From Canna indica (lineage: Eukaryota > Streptophyta > Magnoliopsida > Zingiberales > Cannaceae): a stretch of 64,000 nucleotides of DNA. Both the position numbers and the translations under genes were made by a program. The first letter of the stretch is position 1. Each line of letters begins with the position of its first letter. Below are positions 44,144 through 55,894 of this stretch, in pieces. The notes beneath the pieces are model-generated. The model saw only the letters and a program-made list of their open reading frames with translations. It was not told where the DNA came from and did no database searches. The stretch spans positions 32,952,501 through 33,016,500 of the forward strand of contig CP136894.1 of assembly GCA_034359265.1 (NCBI GenBank). Reading direction: 5' to 3'.

Positions 44144-46434
44144 TTGGTTATCATACATGGAATCCATGTCGGATTTCAGGGCCTTAAGCCATAATTCAGA
44201 TTCTGAACTTTTCAGAGCTTCCTCATAGCTTGTAGGCTCATTATTTTCTACTAGCAACACATCCTTGTTCTCATCTATGAGAAATCCATATCTCTTCGGG
44301 ACTGTGCGTACTCTGGTAGAATGCCTAAGTTCATGTGTAACTTTAGGTACATCTACTATCTCATCATCATGAGTAGTAGGTGTGGGATCTGTCGGTTGAT
44401 CCACCTCTATTTGTGCATCTCGAACTTCACCAAGTTCAACTCTACTCCCACTATCTTCTTTTAGAAGAAACTCTTTCTCTAAGAAGACAGCGTGCTTTGA
44501 AACAAACACCTTTTTCCAAAGGATGGTAGAAATAGTATCCTAAAGACTCTCTTGGATACCCCACAAATAGGCATTTATCAAATTTAGCTTCTAGCTTGTC
44601 TGACATCGTCCTTTTTACGTAAGCAGGACAGTCTCATACTTTCATATATGAAAGTATAGGTTTCTTGTTATACCACATCTCATATGGTGTAACATCAACC
44701 GATTTAGATGGAACTATGTTTAGTGCATAATTAAACAACAGATTTCAATGCATAACCCCAAAAAGACTTGGATAACTCTGCTTGACTCACCATTGATCGA
44801 ACCATGTCCAACAATGTTCGATTTCTCCTTTCAGACACACCATTATCTCTCAGATAGCTTTGGAATTCTTGGCTTAAGTATTCTCCACCTCAATCAGATC
44901 TAAGTGTTTTAATACTTCTGCCAAGTTGTTTCACTACTTTATTTTTTAATTCTTTGAACTTTTCAAAAGCTGCAGATTTAAACTTCATTAGATATATGTA
45001 CCCAAATCTCGAATAATCATCAATGAAAGTTATGAAATAGAGAAAACCACCTCTTGCGTGTGTTGACATTAGACCACAAACATCTGAATGTACGACCTCC
45101 AATGAATCACCGGCACGTGCACCCTTTCCACTAACAGACACTTTTGTCATCTTACCAGATAAACAATATTCGCATGTTTCATGTGATTCATAATCAAATG
45201 AACCTAAATCACCAGACTTGTGTAACTTAGTGAGTTTCGTTTATATAGCCAAGGCGACAATGCCACAAGTAAGATGGCTTTAAGCTATTTTTCTTAGCCC
45301 TCTTGGTATTTATGTTGTGAGTTTCCTTATCAATATCAAGCATATATATTCCATTAACATTTGTTCCAGAACAACAAAACATATTATTCAACACAATAGA
45401 ACAACCTTTGTTCTTTGTAATGGAAATGTCAAAATCTTGTTCGACAAGACATGATAAGGAAATAATGTTCTTAGACAAAGAAAGAACGTAATAACAATTT
45501 TCCAAAATAAGTCCACAAGGAAAATATAAATGATAAGTTCCTATAGCAAGTACAACAACTCTTGCTCAGTCACACTACGCAGGTCTATCTCCCCTTTGTT
45601 CACCTTTCTACTGCTCCTTAGGCCCTGCAAGTGAGAACACAAGTGAGCACCACAACAGGTATCCAATACCCATGAGTGGTTTCTAGAAGCAGTATGTGTA
45701 TTAATTTCAATAACACAAATACCTGAAGTAGAAGCAGCTCCTTGCTTCTTCTCCTTGAGAGACTCTAAGTAGGTCTTGCAGTTGCACTTCCAGTGACCTG
45801 CCTTGCCACAGTGGATGCAAGTCCCCTTGGAGTCAATCTCTTTTTGTGCACTTGGCACCTTCTCCTTTTACTTGATCCCACTTTGGGGCTTAATTGTTTT
45901 CTTCTCGTTCATTTTTGCCTTTCTTCCCCTTTTGGGAAGTAGAAGAACCAACAACCATAACTACTTTCTGATTCTTCTTCAATGAATCATCAGCAATCTT
46001 GAGCATATTTACCAATTTAAGTAAAGTGGTGGATATCTTGTTCATCTGATAGTTAAGCACAAACTGCGCATAACTAGGAGACAAAGATTATAGAATTAAG
46101 TCTACACCTAATTCATGGTCGATCACAAAACCTAAAGAGGCAAGGCGCTCAATATAGCCCAGCATCTTCAGCACATGAGATGCAGCTGAAGTTCCCTCCA
46201 CCATCCTACACTAGAACAGTAACTTCCATATCTCATATCACTTAGTACGAGCTTGTTCTTCAAACAGATCCTTCAAATGGAAGATAATGGTATAAGCATC
46301 CATATACTCATGTTGCTTTTGAAGTTCTGGAGACATGGAGGCCAACATGATACATGTTGCCATACCATTGTCCTCAGACCACTTCAAATAAGCTTGTTGT
46401 TGATCAGCAGTAGCATCATCTAGAGGCACATGTG
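44144..46434 (-). pseudogene. Copia C gag C-terminus, protease, integrase
   Basis: From 46434: gag helix region (ATCIMLASMSPELQKQHEYM, DLFEEQARTK), the Lys-rich linker, CCHC knuckle CIHCGKAGHWKCNC (about 45815), protease WVLDTCCGAHLCSHLQGLR (the family has DTG; the glycine is now Cys), GAG-pre-integrase (LWHCRLGYINE), integrase with HSDVCGLM, FIDDYSRFGYIYLM and RSD, and the linker to RT (YEEALKSSESELWLKALKSD, MDSMYDNQVC). Numerous stops and frameshifts. The lineage within Ty1/copia is not assigned. Confidence 0.85.
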
Positions 46435-46739
46435 GTCCTTGTAATACCCGGAGGTTTCCTAATATAAAAAGTTCCTTGGTGTAGCCCACCGGATAGGGAG
46501 CTAGCCGGGCCGAGTCACAAGTTCTCCACGAGTAGGAGGTATGAGTTAAATTTTAGACCCATGGTTAATGTCTTTGAAATGTATATGTTGGGTTGACTCA
46601 AGTCGGGTTGAAATCAGGTTCGCGGATATAGTCGGGTTCAATCCGAGCTTAGGTGGAGTTGAGTGAGGGGGGTAAGTGAAGAAGGGTATGGTTGTCAAAA
46701 AAAAGAAGAAGAGGAATTTAACCTCTCACCCTAAGCCGT

Positions 46740-46769
46740 CGTGCGGCTCAAGACAAGTTGAGCCGCACG
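46740..46769 (+). promoter_or_regulatory. Perfect 12-bp stem-loop near the LTR promoter
   Basis: CGTGCGGCTCAA, loop GACAAG, TTGAGCCGCACG. About 20 bases upstream lies AGAGGAATTTAACCTCT, a small inverted repeat around an A+T core at the position of the TATA box in the related LTRs. Confidence 0.7.
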
Positions 46770-46882
46770 CAGCCCGAAGGAAGAGGAAAGGGGAGAAGAG
46801 CTTATGGACGGCGCCGGTCTCGTGTCATCGTCAGAGAAATCGGGATCGTCCTCATCTAGTCCATCTCCTTCATCTGATCAAG

Positions 46883-48354
46883 GTGAGTGGTCTAACCGAG
46901 ATCCATAGGGTAGGCGGGTAGCCGACCCAAGATATTGGGAATTTTGTCGATTTCTCGTGATATTCTGTCATCTCGTCGAAATTTTGTCGAGATTTGATTC
47001 TCTTGTGTATATGTTGTTGAATGACGAAGTTTCATGGAGTTTTCCTTGGATTTAGGGGTCGGCCAAATGAAGGAAAAAGGGGAAAGGTCATGCCGAATTC
47101 TTCCCCAATTTCCTAGAGCGGTTGAAACCTCTTGGATCGAATTCCTTGCAAGACTTGTGACTTAGTTGTTCTTGTTCATGGTCGAAAGAGCCCTAATCTC
47201 ACCTTGATAGGCTTGGCCAAGCATAGTAACCCTTGTGTAGGGGTCGGCCGAGCGGGGAAGAGGGGAATATCTCGACCTAGTACGCGATTATACTATTAAG
47301 TATTTTATTCGATGAATGGATTGTTGATCGTGGTAGATTGTAATTAACATTTGATAAGAAAATGTTCTTGAATGCACAAATATGGTTAGAATCTAGTATG
47401 GAATGTGAATCATGGAAATTCTTTATTGTTTACAATGCTATTGTTAAATCTTTGTCATGTTAGACCAATTGTTTCCTTGCTGAAATTTTAGTAATTAAAA
47501 GCTGAATTTAATCTCCTTATTTTGGAAATCATGTGATTATTCATGTGGATACTTGTAGAACGAATTTCCTATGTTATATATGTTGTGTTGAACCCTAAAT
47601 TAGGTATTTTCATATTTATAAAATGTGGTTACACTTAAGAAATATAATGCATAGACTAGGTTTCACACCTAGGAAAAATAGCGGACATTAGTATTAGACT
47701 AATGCGACCCGAGGAAGGGGTCGGATACGGGTTGATGCTCGGGGATTAAGATGGAAGTTTTTTTGAAACTCTGATTGAGTATTGTGATTGAGATGGCTAC
47801 TGAGGAGTACCGATAGTCGGAACGGCTACTACTCGACTCAGCGGTTATTAGGGTCTTGAGATTGCACCAGCGGGCCCGCTAGGTGTTAGACCTGAGTGGC
47901 GGAGGGTCTTGAGATTTTGTCAGTGGATCACGCTAACGGTAGACCTGAGTTGGGTGGGACTAGCTATCCCTAACCCGGTGGGATCCTGTGACTAGTTGAC
48001 CATCCTAGTTGACGGGCCCGGTGATTGTTATTAACATTCCTTGTATGTTGTATAGGTCGGTGCGGCCGAGTACTATATTGTGGTGAAGGCCGAACATAGC
48101 CGAACCATTCATGTAGGATGAGGCCATAGTGGCCGAATGATACTCAGTTTAAAGGAGTCAATATGGCCAGACCTACTTATTTGCATAGGTCGGCCAATTG
48201 GCCGATTACCATGATATGACTAGCATAGACTTCTCATTTATGTGCTTGTGTATATATTTATATGTTATCATATCGGGGATTTAAGTGGAGGTTCAGAAGA
48301 ACTGCTCACTGAGTTCCTCGTGAACTCATGGTTTTGTTTGTTGTTGTTTTGTAG
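46883..48354 (+). other. Putative leader intron in the solo LTR
   Basis: AAG|GTGAGTGG (46883) to TTGTTGTTGTTTTGTAG (ends 48354), 1472 bp. Borders and length parallel those at 55895-57422 and 21517-19965. Confidence 0.45.
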
Positions 48355-48723
48355 AGCCCGACTAGTGAGGTACGGCTTGGTGGCATGGTGCGACTAGAGG
48401 GCAGGTGTTGGCGCAGATCTCGTAGCAGGCAGTCATGTAGTCATAGTCGTGTTGATTTGAGTTGTAAACGTGCACTGAGTAGTTTTGTCTTTGAAAAACT
48501 TGTATATGTTTAAGACTTTGAAACTTGGGTTGTTTTCCTTCAAATTTGAAACTACTAAAACTATTTTGATCTTCTTTTAAATAAAGATTGTGTCGTTGTC
48601 TTTTTGTTCATGTTACCTGGATGTACGGTGTTTTCTTTTGTATTGTGTTGAGTGCATGTGGTAGGCTTCGGGGTACCGACACATACCCTGGCCGATCACC
48701 CGACTCTGAGTTGGGGCATGACA

Positions 48724-48859
48724 GTCCTAATGTATCTAATACATATAGAATCTTTTCAACCTTGAGAACAATTCTCAAGATACGATGCCAATTAAGATAA
48801 TTGAGGCTGGTCAATTTACTCAAGTCGAGGATCGAGCGCAGACTTACGTTTGTGCTCAT
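48724..48859 (-). pseudogene. Copia C gag N-terminus
   Basis: ATG at 48859. MSTNVSLRSILDLSKLTSLN and YLNWHRILRIVLKVEKILYV are the typical opening of this copia gag group. The frame runs 45 codons to the solo LTR border and resumes at 46434. Confidence 0.85.
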
Positions 48860-50866
48860 GATTAAAATGCACCTAGATGTAAAGAATAAAAAATTAGCAT
48901 ATGCACATGTACATGAATGCATTAATTAGGTCTCTAATTAATCACATTTTAACTCCCACTATTTTATTGCGAACCAATATCCCTCACTATTGATCCGGGA
49001 AAGCCCGATGGATTTCCTAGTGGGTCAGTATCCATCTAGGTTAAAATTTGACCTTGAGTATGCCTAACAATCCAACTTTAACTTTGATGGTAGGTATCTC
49101 AAACCAATTGCATCTTCATGCAACTAGTGAACCATTGGGTTATTAACTTTTGATACACGAATATCTCATATTCATTTCCCCAACCTGCCTCTTGCTCATC
49201 AACCTTGAGTATGCTCAACAAATTAATGAACAAGTTAAGACAAACCTATTAATATAATCTTGAACATATTCGATATAGAGTGGGCTTGAGTATGCTCAAC
49301 AACCCAACATCTATAAAGAACTCTGGTTCATTGATTACATTAACAAAAGGCATTCTTGTCTTAATATTTTAAATGAGGGATTTGTTCCTTTTAGTCTCAT
49401 CAAACACGATTGGCATTGTAAGGCTTGTAAAGCATATTAATCACATAATATCATGCATATTAAAATAAACATGATCTAGTTATGGAATTTCAATGTTAAT
49501 TTCCTCGAGCAATAAAGGAAATTAACATGTCATAACATGGTAAAATGCATTAACAAAACAAAGAAAAATGATACAACACATTACATTTCGTCTTGGTTCT
49601 TGTTCTGGCACCTTCTCATGGAGCTCTTGTACTCCAATCCTAATCTAATTATATAATTCTAAAAAGAAGCCTCAAATTATATTTGAGGGGATTTAGGTAA
49701 GAAGAGAAATACAATGCAGAGATAAGAGAAGGCATGGCATGCAAGCTCTATTTACCAAAACAGTAAACATGCATATGAACAATCTCATTGGTCATAGATT
49801 CCATAACTAGATCATCATGCCAAACATACATCCTTACCATGCATAATCAAATACATGGTAAGATAATTAAGAAATATAGAATTCGGCCTTTGTATGTAAA
49901 TAACATTCCAACTTTGAAAAAACATTTGCAGAAATTTCATTTAACGCCTTTATTGATCCAATCAATAATTAACTTTGCAATTATGATTATTTAATCATAC
50001 TAAATATAATTGCATAACTTCCAGATTTATAAATCCTAATATCATTAAGATAAACATGATAAAAATGACAAGGTTAAACTTTTGAAATCCTTTTCCAAGT
50101 TTGACTAGGAATCATATTCCTACTTGGATTGTTCCAAAAACAATTAGAACGACTTTGACATTAGTTCCAGCAATCATGCAGATAAAATTTAGTGTCAAAT
50201 GATAAATTTTATCCATTCAAATTAACTCATTGGGCCAACCAAGTCATCGTTAACTTGATAGACAAATTATCACTACCAGAAAATGGATCTGTGCATGTTC
50301 ATCATTACGGGAACTAATTTGTGAACCAAATTATTAAGGAATTCATTTTTAATACTTGAAGCCTTTTATTAACATTCATAATTATCAAATAATCATGAAA
50401 ATTCAGATCTGGAATCTTCAAAAACCAAAACAAAAAATCACATACAAGGAATCCGGGTCCTAGGGTTTTCATAAACCCTTGTAGATTCATTTGGTTTTTC
50501 TTATTTCTATTAAACCCTTTAATAGATCCTTGCTGTCCAGAATTTAAAATCAACATTTTAATTCATCATTACCATAATTTAATTACTAGAAAAAGTAATA
50601 ACAACAAGTAAGAATAGCTCCATTAAACTACAAGAAACCGCAAGCCCTAAAATAAGGGTTTTTAGGTTCTATCTTTAGCCACTCGATCTAGATCGAAGAT
50701 TTTATTCAAGACCAATAATATTCATATTCAATCATCATTAAATATCTATTTTATAGGTTCAAACCAATAAAAAATCACATAGATCATTTGAAAATTCGTG
50801 TTAAACAAGTACACACAAGCCCAAATCTACATAACTTAATCCTATTGTTCTTTTGATGCAATCTTT
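48860..50866 (-). other. Untranslated leader of copia C
   Basis: 2 kb between PBS and gag ATG, A+T-rich, no gene. Contains three copies of CTTGAGTATGC(C/T)(T/C)AACAA (about 49053, 49205, 49286). An unusually long leader. It may include an older insertion, but I see no element borders. Confidence 0.6.
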
Positions 50867-50879
50867 GGCTCTGATACCA
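50867..50879 (-). promoter_or_regulatory. Primer-binding site of copia C
   Basis: Minus-strand TGGTATCAGAGCC, one base after the LTR end (ACCAACA). Confidence 0.88.
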
Positions 50880-50880
50880 T

Positions 50881-52500
50881 TGTTGGTAATCATTGGCACA
50901 CAGGGCAGTGGGAAACAAAAATTTGTGCCTTTGATCACCAAAACCAAGATCCGATTACATCGACAAAACAATAGTATAGAAAAACAAAGAGAAGGTTAGA
51001 TTTGTTACCTAAACGGATGAACGAATGACCTTCTCGTCACCGAGTTGTCATAAACCACAGTGATCCAAATCGAATCACCTCCAAAGTATCCACACTAGGA
51101 TGGATCCAAAAGCGCTTCAAGCGCAGCAACAATAGCCAAAATTTCCTATATGCAATCAAGGGAATAGCCAAAACTTGTGTGCGGCTGCACCCTAGAGTGT
51201 AAATAAATACTCCTAGGGTTATGGTTTCAAACCAATAAGCGGGCTCAAGATGGATCAAATCCATATCATGGGCCCACGGGTTTAAGACAAGATGGATAAA
51301 TCCATCTAACGGGTTTAAGTCCAATAAGTGGACTCAACTAGATGGATCAAATCCATCTCATGTGCCTCGCAAGCCATCTTCTCTCTTCTTTCTCATGGAC
51401 CTAATAACATCTCATGTCATATATGTCATTATTTTTTTACCTTAGTATCCTTCCTATATGTGTGTGAGCTTATGTGCTTCTGAAACATGTTGACAATATA
51501 TAGTGAATTATAATTCTCACTGAAGTGGAATTACATGATTTAAGCTCTTTAAATTATTATTCATTATCAATGAAAAAATTCACTTATACAAGTCAAGAGA
51601 GGCTTCTAGCCAAGCATCATGACTATCCAAATGTCAGAAGGTCGGGGTTTGACCATTTCACCCTTTCATATGCAGTTACCGTACAATCAACTCCTTTCAC
51701 CACTCTTTATCTCGTCTAGGTCAATCAAGTCCTGAATGTGAAGATTCTTGTATCTTAAATTTTTATTCCAAAAATGCCCCGTATGAATCACATTCATTTA
51801 TGCATATTGCTCTGGCCAGAGACTCTTGGATAAAAAGATTGTACAAGAAGAGTGAGATAAACTCCCCATGTAAATATGGGTTGGTGAATCCTATGTTGAT
51901 CACTCAACTGTCTTTAAGTGATTCATGTTATACCCAATCTTCAAGCTATGAACACCTAAAGGTGAACCATAAGTAATAAAGTCAAAGTATAACACTAGGC
52001 ACTTAAGATACTTTGGTGATCTCAAGTCCAAGGATACTTGCACCACTAATATGATGAGATACTTTCACATACATAGATTGAATATTCTTGTGAAGATCTC
52101 ATGATTAGGTTTCCAATGAACTTGTTTCTCAACAAGCATCCACATGTTAACTCTGAGCATCACAATGCTCACAACTTGTGAGAACTATTGTTTGAACAAG
52201 TCAAAAATTATAACATGTACTAGTCTACCGTATTAACAATGTCCTATCTTGTTAATACTATGAATAGGGATAATTTAGGTATAAACACATTTACATGAAA
52301 TAAGAATCTCACATCATGAACTCTTCATGATTTCCTTTGCACTGTGTCATATACCAAGGACTTTATTACATAGTTTAAGTCTTTATGCAAGCAAATGAAT
52401 TAATATGAGCACTAAGTAATAAAGATAGCCTTTCATAAATAAGTAAAATGTACATAAAGAGTTCCCAATTACATGAGGGTTGTAGAGCATATCACTAACA
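50881..52500 (-). repeat. Copia C 5' LTR
   Basis: 1620 bp; minus-strand ends TGTTAGTGATATGCTCTACA and GATTACCAACA. No matching 3' LTR exists after pol at 33563. Only the 8-base TGTTAGTG is shared with the sequence there. Confidence 0.8.
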
Positions 52501-53711
52501 CAAACAGTCGATTAAAGCACAGACTAGAGGACTCCTTACATCAATTACCTCAAACGAGGCGAGAACCCAGAACACACTCCCACTCCCAATAAATTTAAAA
52601 GAATAACAAGCTATTATACACTCCTTGATAATGAACTCCACAAAAGAGGTTACTCCCGACCACTCCTTAAGTGTGTCACCCAACCCCGGATAGCCACCAT
52701 AATGGCGGAAGTCCACATCAACATATGTGATAACCACATTAGAGAAAGATCCCTAATGACCAAAACTCTCTAGGCTAACTACTTCTAGCCAAGCATGAAA
52801 GTAGACTACAACCTCTACGTCAAAAAATATGACAAATGTCAAAGATTCTCTGAAGTCTCACAACTGCACTCTGAACCACTACACAGCTCGAACACCAACT
52901 GACTATTCCACAAATGGGGCACCCACATTCTCGGCCCATTCCCCCTCAGGGCAAATCAAATTCTTGGTCGTAGTAATCGACTACTTTACCAAATAGATAG
53001 AGGCTGAACCCCTATCTTCAATTGTAACTGACAAAGTTCAGAAGTTTATTCGGAAGAACATCATTTGCAGATATGGAGTACCGCGCGAACTCGTCAATGA
53101 CAATGGGACATAGTACACAGATCATCGGTTTTGAGAAATTTGCTCAAGCCTCGGCATCCAACAACTCTTTTCGTCCGTCGAACATCAATCCACAAACAAA
53201 CGGCTTGGCTGAAGTAGCCAATAAGGTCATCCTAAGATGACTAAATAAGAAGCTTGATCGGGTCAAGGGATACTGGGTCGAAGAGCTACCCGAAGTACTC
53301 TGGAGTTACAACACAACTACCCAATCCTCCACCTCGGAGACCCCTTACCGGCTCGTCTATGGAGTAGAGGCCATGATCGCTAAAGAGATCACAAATCCCT
53401 TCGAGGAACAAGGCAACACGGAAGCCCGACTCACCAAGCTTGCCAAAATAAGAGAAGAAGTAATGAAACTCAAGATTTCTAAAAAATACGACAAATATGT
53501 GAGGCCCCAAAATTTTGCAGAAGGAGACTCCGTTCTCCGGAAGATTGAACCACAAAGAAAACCAACCGAAGAAGGTAAGCTCGCTCCGAACTAGGAAGGC
53601 TTCTACCGGATCACAGAGGTCCTCGAAAAGGGCGCCTATAGAATTGCCAAACTCTCTGGACGAGAACTTCCATGATCATGGAACGCGACCTCTCTATGAG
53701 CCTACTACAAC
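52501..53711 (+). pseudogene. Tat-type Ty3/gypsy integrase remnant
   Basis: Plus-strand fragments: CDKCQRFSE-type zinc-finger end near 52830, VVVIDYFTK-stop-IEAEPLSSIV (52970-53030), NIICRYGVPRELVNDNGT (53058), the E-block around SVEHQSTN (53180, frame-shifted), the region ending ETPYRLVYGVEAMI (53330-53375), then a 73-codon frame with VRPQNFAEGDSVLRKIE and, past a TAG at 53593, GFYRITEVLEKGAYRI and SWNATSL, the C-terminus. Many stops (several at Trp or Gln codons). Only the 3' part of the element is present; the 5' side is cut by copia C. Confidence 0.82.
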
Positions 53712-55109
53712 TAAGCCTTCTCCCTTAACTTACAATAAGGCTGGAGTACACTTTTCCCTACTTGGCGATTTTTTCCCATTAGGTTTTTCCCATGAAAGGT
53801 TTTAACAAGACTCCACCATGTGTAAGCCGAGCTTAACTCTCAGTGGGACACAATGTATCATTGTGATATTTCACAATAAAATCACTCTTTCTATTCTTCA
53901 CATTTCCTTTGTGTCTAATATCACTTGCAGCCATTGCATACTCTATAGGAGAAACTTACACGGTCTCATAAGCGGCCCTTGACCCACGTGATGCACCGTT
54001 CCTCCTCGGCCAATCTCCACTATTCTCGGCGCTAGAAAGCCTCTGTAAACAATTGGGACTCAGTTTTCACCAGCTTAAGCTCGTTAGCCTCAGTGCCCCA
54101 TTCAACGACCAGAGCTCAATTTTCACTAGTCTGGCTCTTCGGCCTCAGAGCTTATCTTGGGCTCCTACACACTCAATGACCCCAAGCGCGCTTCTAACGA
54201 GCTCGGTTTCCATCTAGTCTAGTCCTCAGCCCTAAATGCGGCCTCAGGCTTAGCCCGACACGCTCTAAATGAACAACATGACCCCAAGCGCACTTCGCAC
54301 GAGCTTGGTTTCCACCAAGTCTGGTCCTCAACCCTAAATGTTGCATCCGACTCAACCCGACAAACTCTAAATGAGCAACACGACCCCAAGCGCGCTTCTC
54401 ACGATCTCAATTTTCACTAAGTCTGGTCCTCGACCCTAAATGTGGTATTCGATTAAGTTCGGTATGCTCTAAATGAGCAACATGATCCCTAGCGTGTTTC
54501 TCGCGAGCTCAGTTTTCGCAGAGTCTTGTCCTAGGCCCCTTCAGCCACTACTTCTGACCTTTGAGCGCTTACTTGACTCCTCGTGTGTGATCCTATCTTA
54601 CACTCTTCGACGAGCTCGGCTTGAACCCCCGAGAGCAGTCCTTGCCCCCTAGAGCCACCACATCCAGCCTCAGTGCCCTTACACAACAAGGACTCAGGTC
54701 TTCACTAGCCTGACTCATCGGTTATCACGCCACTCCTTCCAGCCTCAGAGCCCTTACCCCTCCCACGTAGTTCCACCTTACGCTCCTCAATGAACTCAGC
54801 TTGAACCCTCGAGTGTGGTTCTTGGCCGCTAGAGCCATTACTTCCAGCCTTAGCGTATTACTCACAATTACCAAACAGGTAACCCCAAATTTAAATATTA
54901 TTTTTCTAACCAAGACATGCATTTAGCAGAGCCTCAGCAAATCGAGGAGCCGACCAAACTCGACAAGAACGCAACAAGGATAAACAAATAAGACATCCTC
55001 TTTATTCATAAAGTCCCAAAAAGGGATATTTACACTTACAAACTCATAAAGGGCATCTCATCTACAAAATACAAATGGCTTGTCAGTGAAACAACAACTT
55101 AGAGAGCAT
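53712..55109 (+). other. Tat element 3' untranslated/LTR region
   Basis: Begins with the motif CTTTTCCCTACTTGGCGATT and TTTTTCCCA repeats typical of the Tat 3' end and LTR start. It contains the 102-bp tandem repeats and further diverged copies (54550-54880, 'agctcggcttgaaccc', 'gccactacttc'). It ends in an A+T-rich stretch. LTR borders not resolved. Confidence 0.55.
54070..54560. repeat. About four tandem units of roughly 102 bp
   Basis: Register points GACCCCAAGCGCGCTTCT at 54179, 54280 and 54382 and the variant GATCCCTAGCGTGTTTCTC at 54484. Each unit includes AGCTCGGTTTCCA, TCTGGTCCTC, CCCTAAATG and CTCTAAATGAGCAACA. Confidence 0.88.
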
Positions 55110-55430
55110 CACTATACCAGAGTTTATTTTAACCAGCAATTTTTTGAACTTTGCGCTGCAATTTTAACCACAGTAGAGGCTTTCACTTGCGGTTTCAAAA
55201 CTACAGCCTAAACTGCCGTGGGGAATTTCTCTCCCTACGATTTGCTGACTGCGGGTTAAAGTGGTTTTTATGCTACAATTTATAAACCGCAACGCAAACA
55301 AGTTTTTCCCTATAGTTATAATTGCAGTGAGATTGCATGGAAAGTGGTTTTTCTTAAAGCATAAATAGCAAGGATAAGTCATTTTCTTCGCGCGTAAACC
55401 GTAGGGAAAAGTTGTTTGTTTTAGCACTTT
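55110..55430 (+). mobile_element. Probable CACTA-type element end, cut by gypsy B
   Basis: Starts CACTATACCAGAG and is filled with AACCGC/GCGGTT-type motifs in both orientations (TTGCGGTTTC, CTGCGGGTTAAAG, TAAACCGCAACGC, GTAAACCGTAGGG), as in a CACTA subterminal region. At 55431 gypsy B begins. The remainder would lie beyond the window. Confidence 0.5.
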
Positions 55431-55716
55431 TGTAAGACCCGAAAAAAAATTCTAATATAAAAATCTATTTTGGTGCAGCGCGCCGGACCGGGGGTTAGTC
55501 GGGTCGAGCCACGGAATCACCTCGAGTAGAAGCTATAACTCGACCTATGAAAGTATGAAGTTTAAATTGGTTAAATGGTTATTTCCTTTTATGCATTAGA
55601 TGTCTTATTTGAGTCGAGTTTGACTCGTGCATATGGATAGAATCAGAGCCTGAATCGGACTCGGATCGAGTCGAGTAGAGGCTAAGTCATTTAGAGGGGC
55701 AAATGGGTCATTAGTG

Positions 55717-55771
55717 GATGAGGGAATAAAATCCCTCATCATGAGTCGTGCGGCTTATCTTGGAGCCACAC
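55717..55771 (+). promoter_or_regulatory. Inverted repeat around TATA-like box, followed by stem-loop
   Basis: GATGAGGGA-ATAAAA-TCCCTCATC (55717-55740) is a perfect 9-bp inverted repeat around the TATA-like core. Eight bases on, GTGCGGCT (55748-55755) pairs with AGCCACAC (55764-55771) with one mismatch. The 3' LTR keeps the 9-bp repeat around AAGAAA and the stem GTGAGGCTC/GAGCCGCAC (63104-63127). Confidence 0.65.
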
Positions 55772-55894
55772 ACAGCCCGAGCAAGAGAGAGAGAGAGAGA
55801 GGTGGGGGGGGAGATCTTGGTCGGCGTCGGAGATCGTGTCGTCATCTAAAGGTTCAAGATTGCCAACGTCCACCCTTCTTCTTCCTTAAGCAAG

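Larger units (their letters stand above)
46440..48723 (+). mobile_element. Chromovirus (Tekay-like) solo LTR
   Basis: 2284 bp, TGTAATACCCGGAGG to GGGGCATGACA, flanked by GTCCT (46435-46439 and 48724-48728), inside the gag of copia C. It shares with the gypsy B LTR the stem-loop, AAG|GTGAGTGG (46883), the blocks around 47830-47990 ('cactcagcgg', 'agattgcaccag'), GCTCACTGAGTTCCTCGTGA (48306-48325) and TTTTGTAGAGCCCGACTAGT (48347). No internal domain, so formed by LTR-LTR recombination. Confidence 0.92.
33563..52500 (-). mobile_element. Copia C: Ty1/copia element with three large insertions, no 3' LTR
   Basis: Minus-strand order: 5' LTR (52500-50881), PBS, 2-kb leader, gag start (48859-48724), [gypsy solo LTR], gag-knuckle-protease-integrase (46434-44144), [gag-only chimera], RT start (36553-36156), [solo LTR], RT end and RNase H (34554-33563). 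Once the insertions are set aside, the peptides run on from piece to piece, and each insertion has a matching 5-bp TSD. The 3' LTR is missing because copia X begins right after the end of pol. Confidence 0.85.

Noticed and set aside
48608..48922. Minus 104-codon frame
   Set aside because: Only 48724-48859 is copia gag; the rest reads into the inserted solo LTR, so the frame is a fusion by chance.
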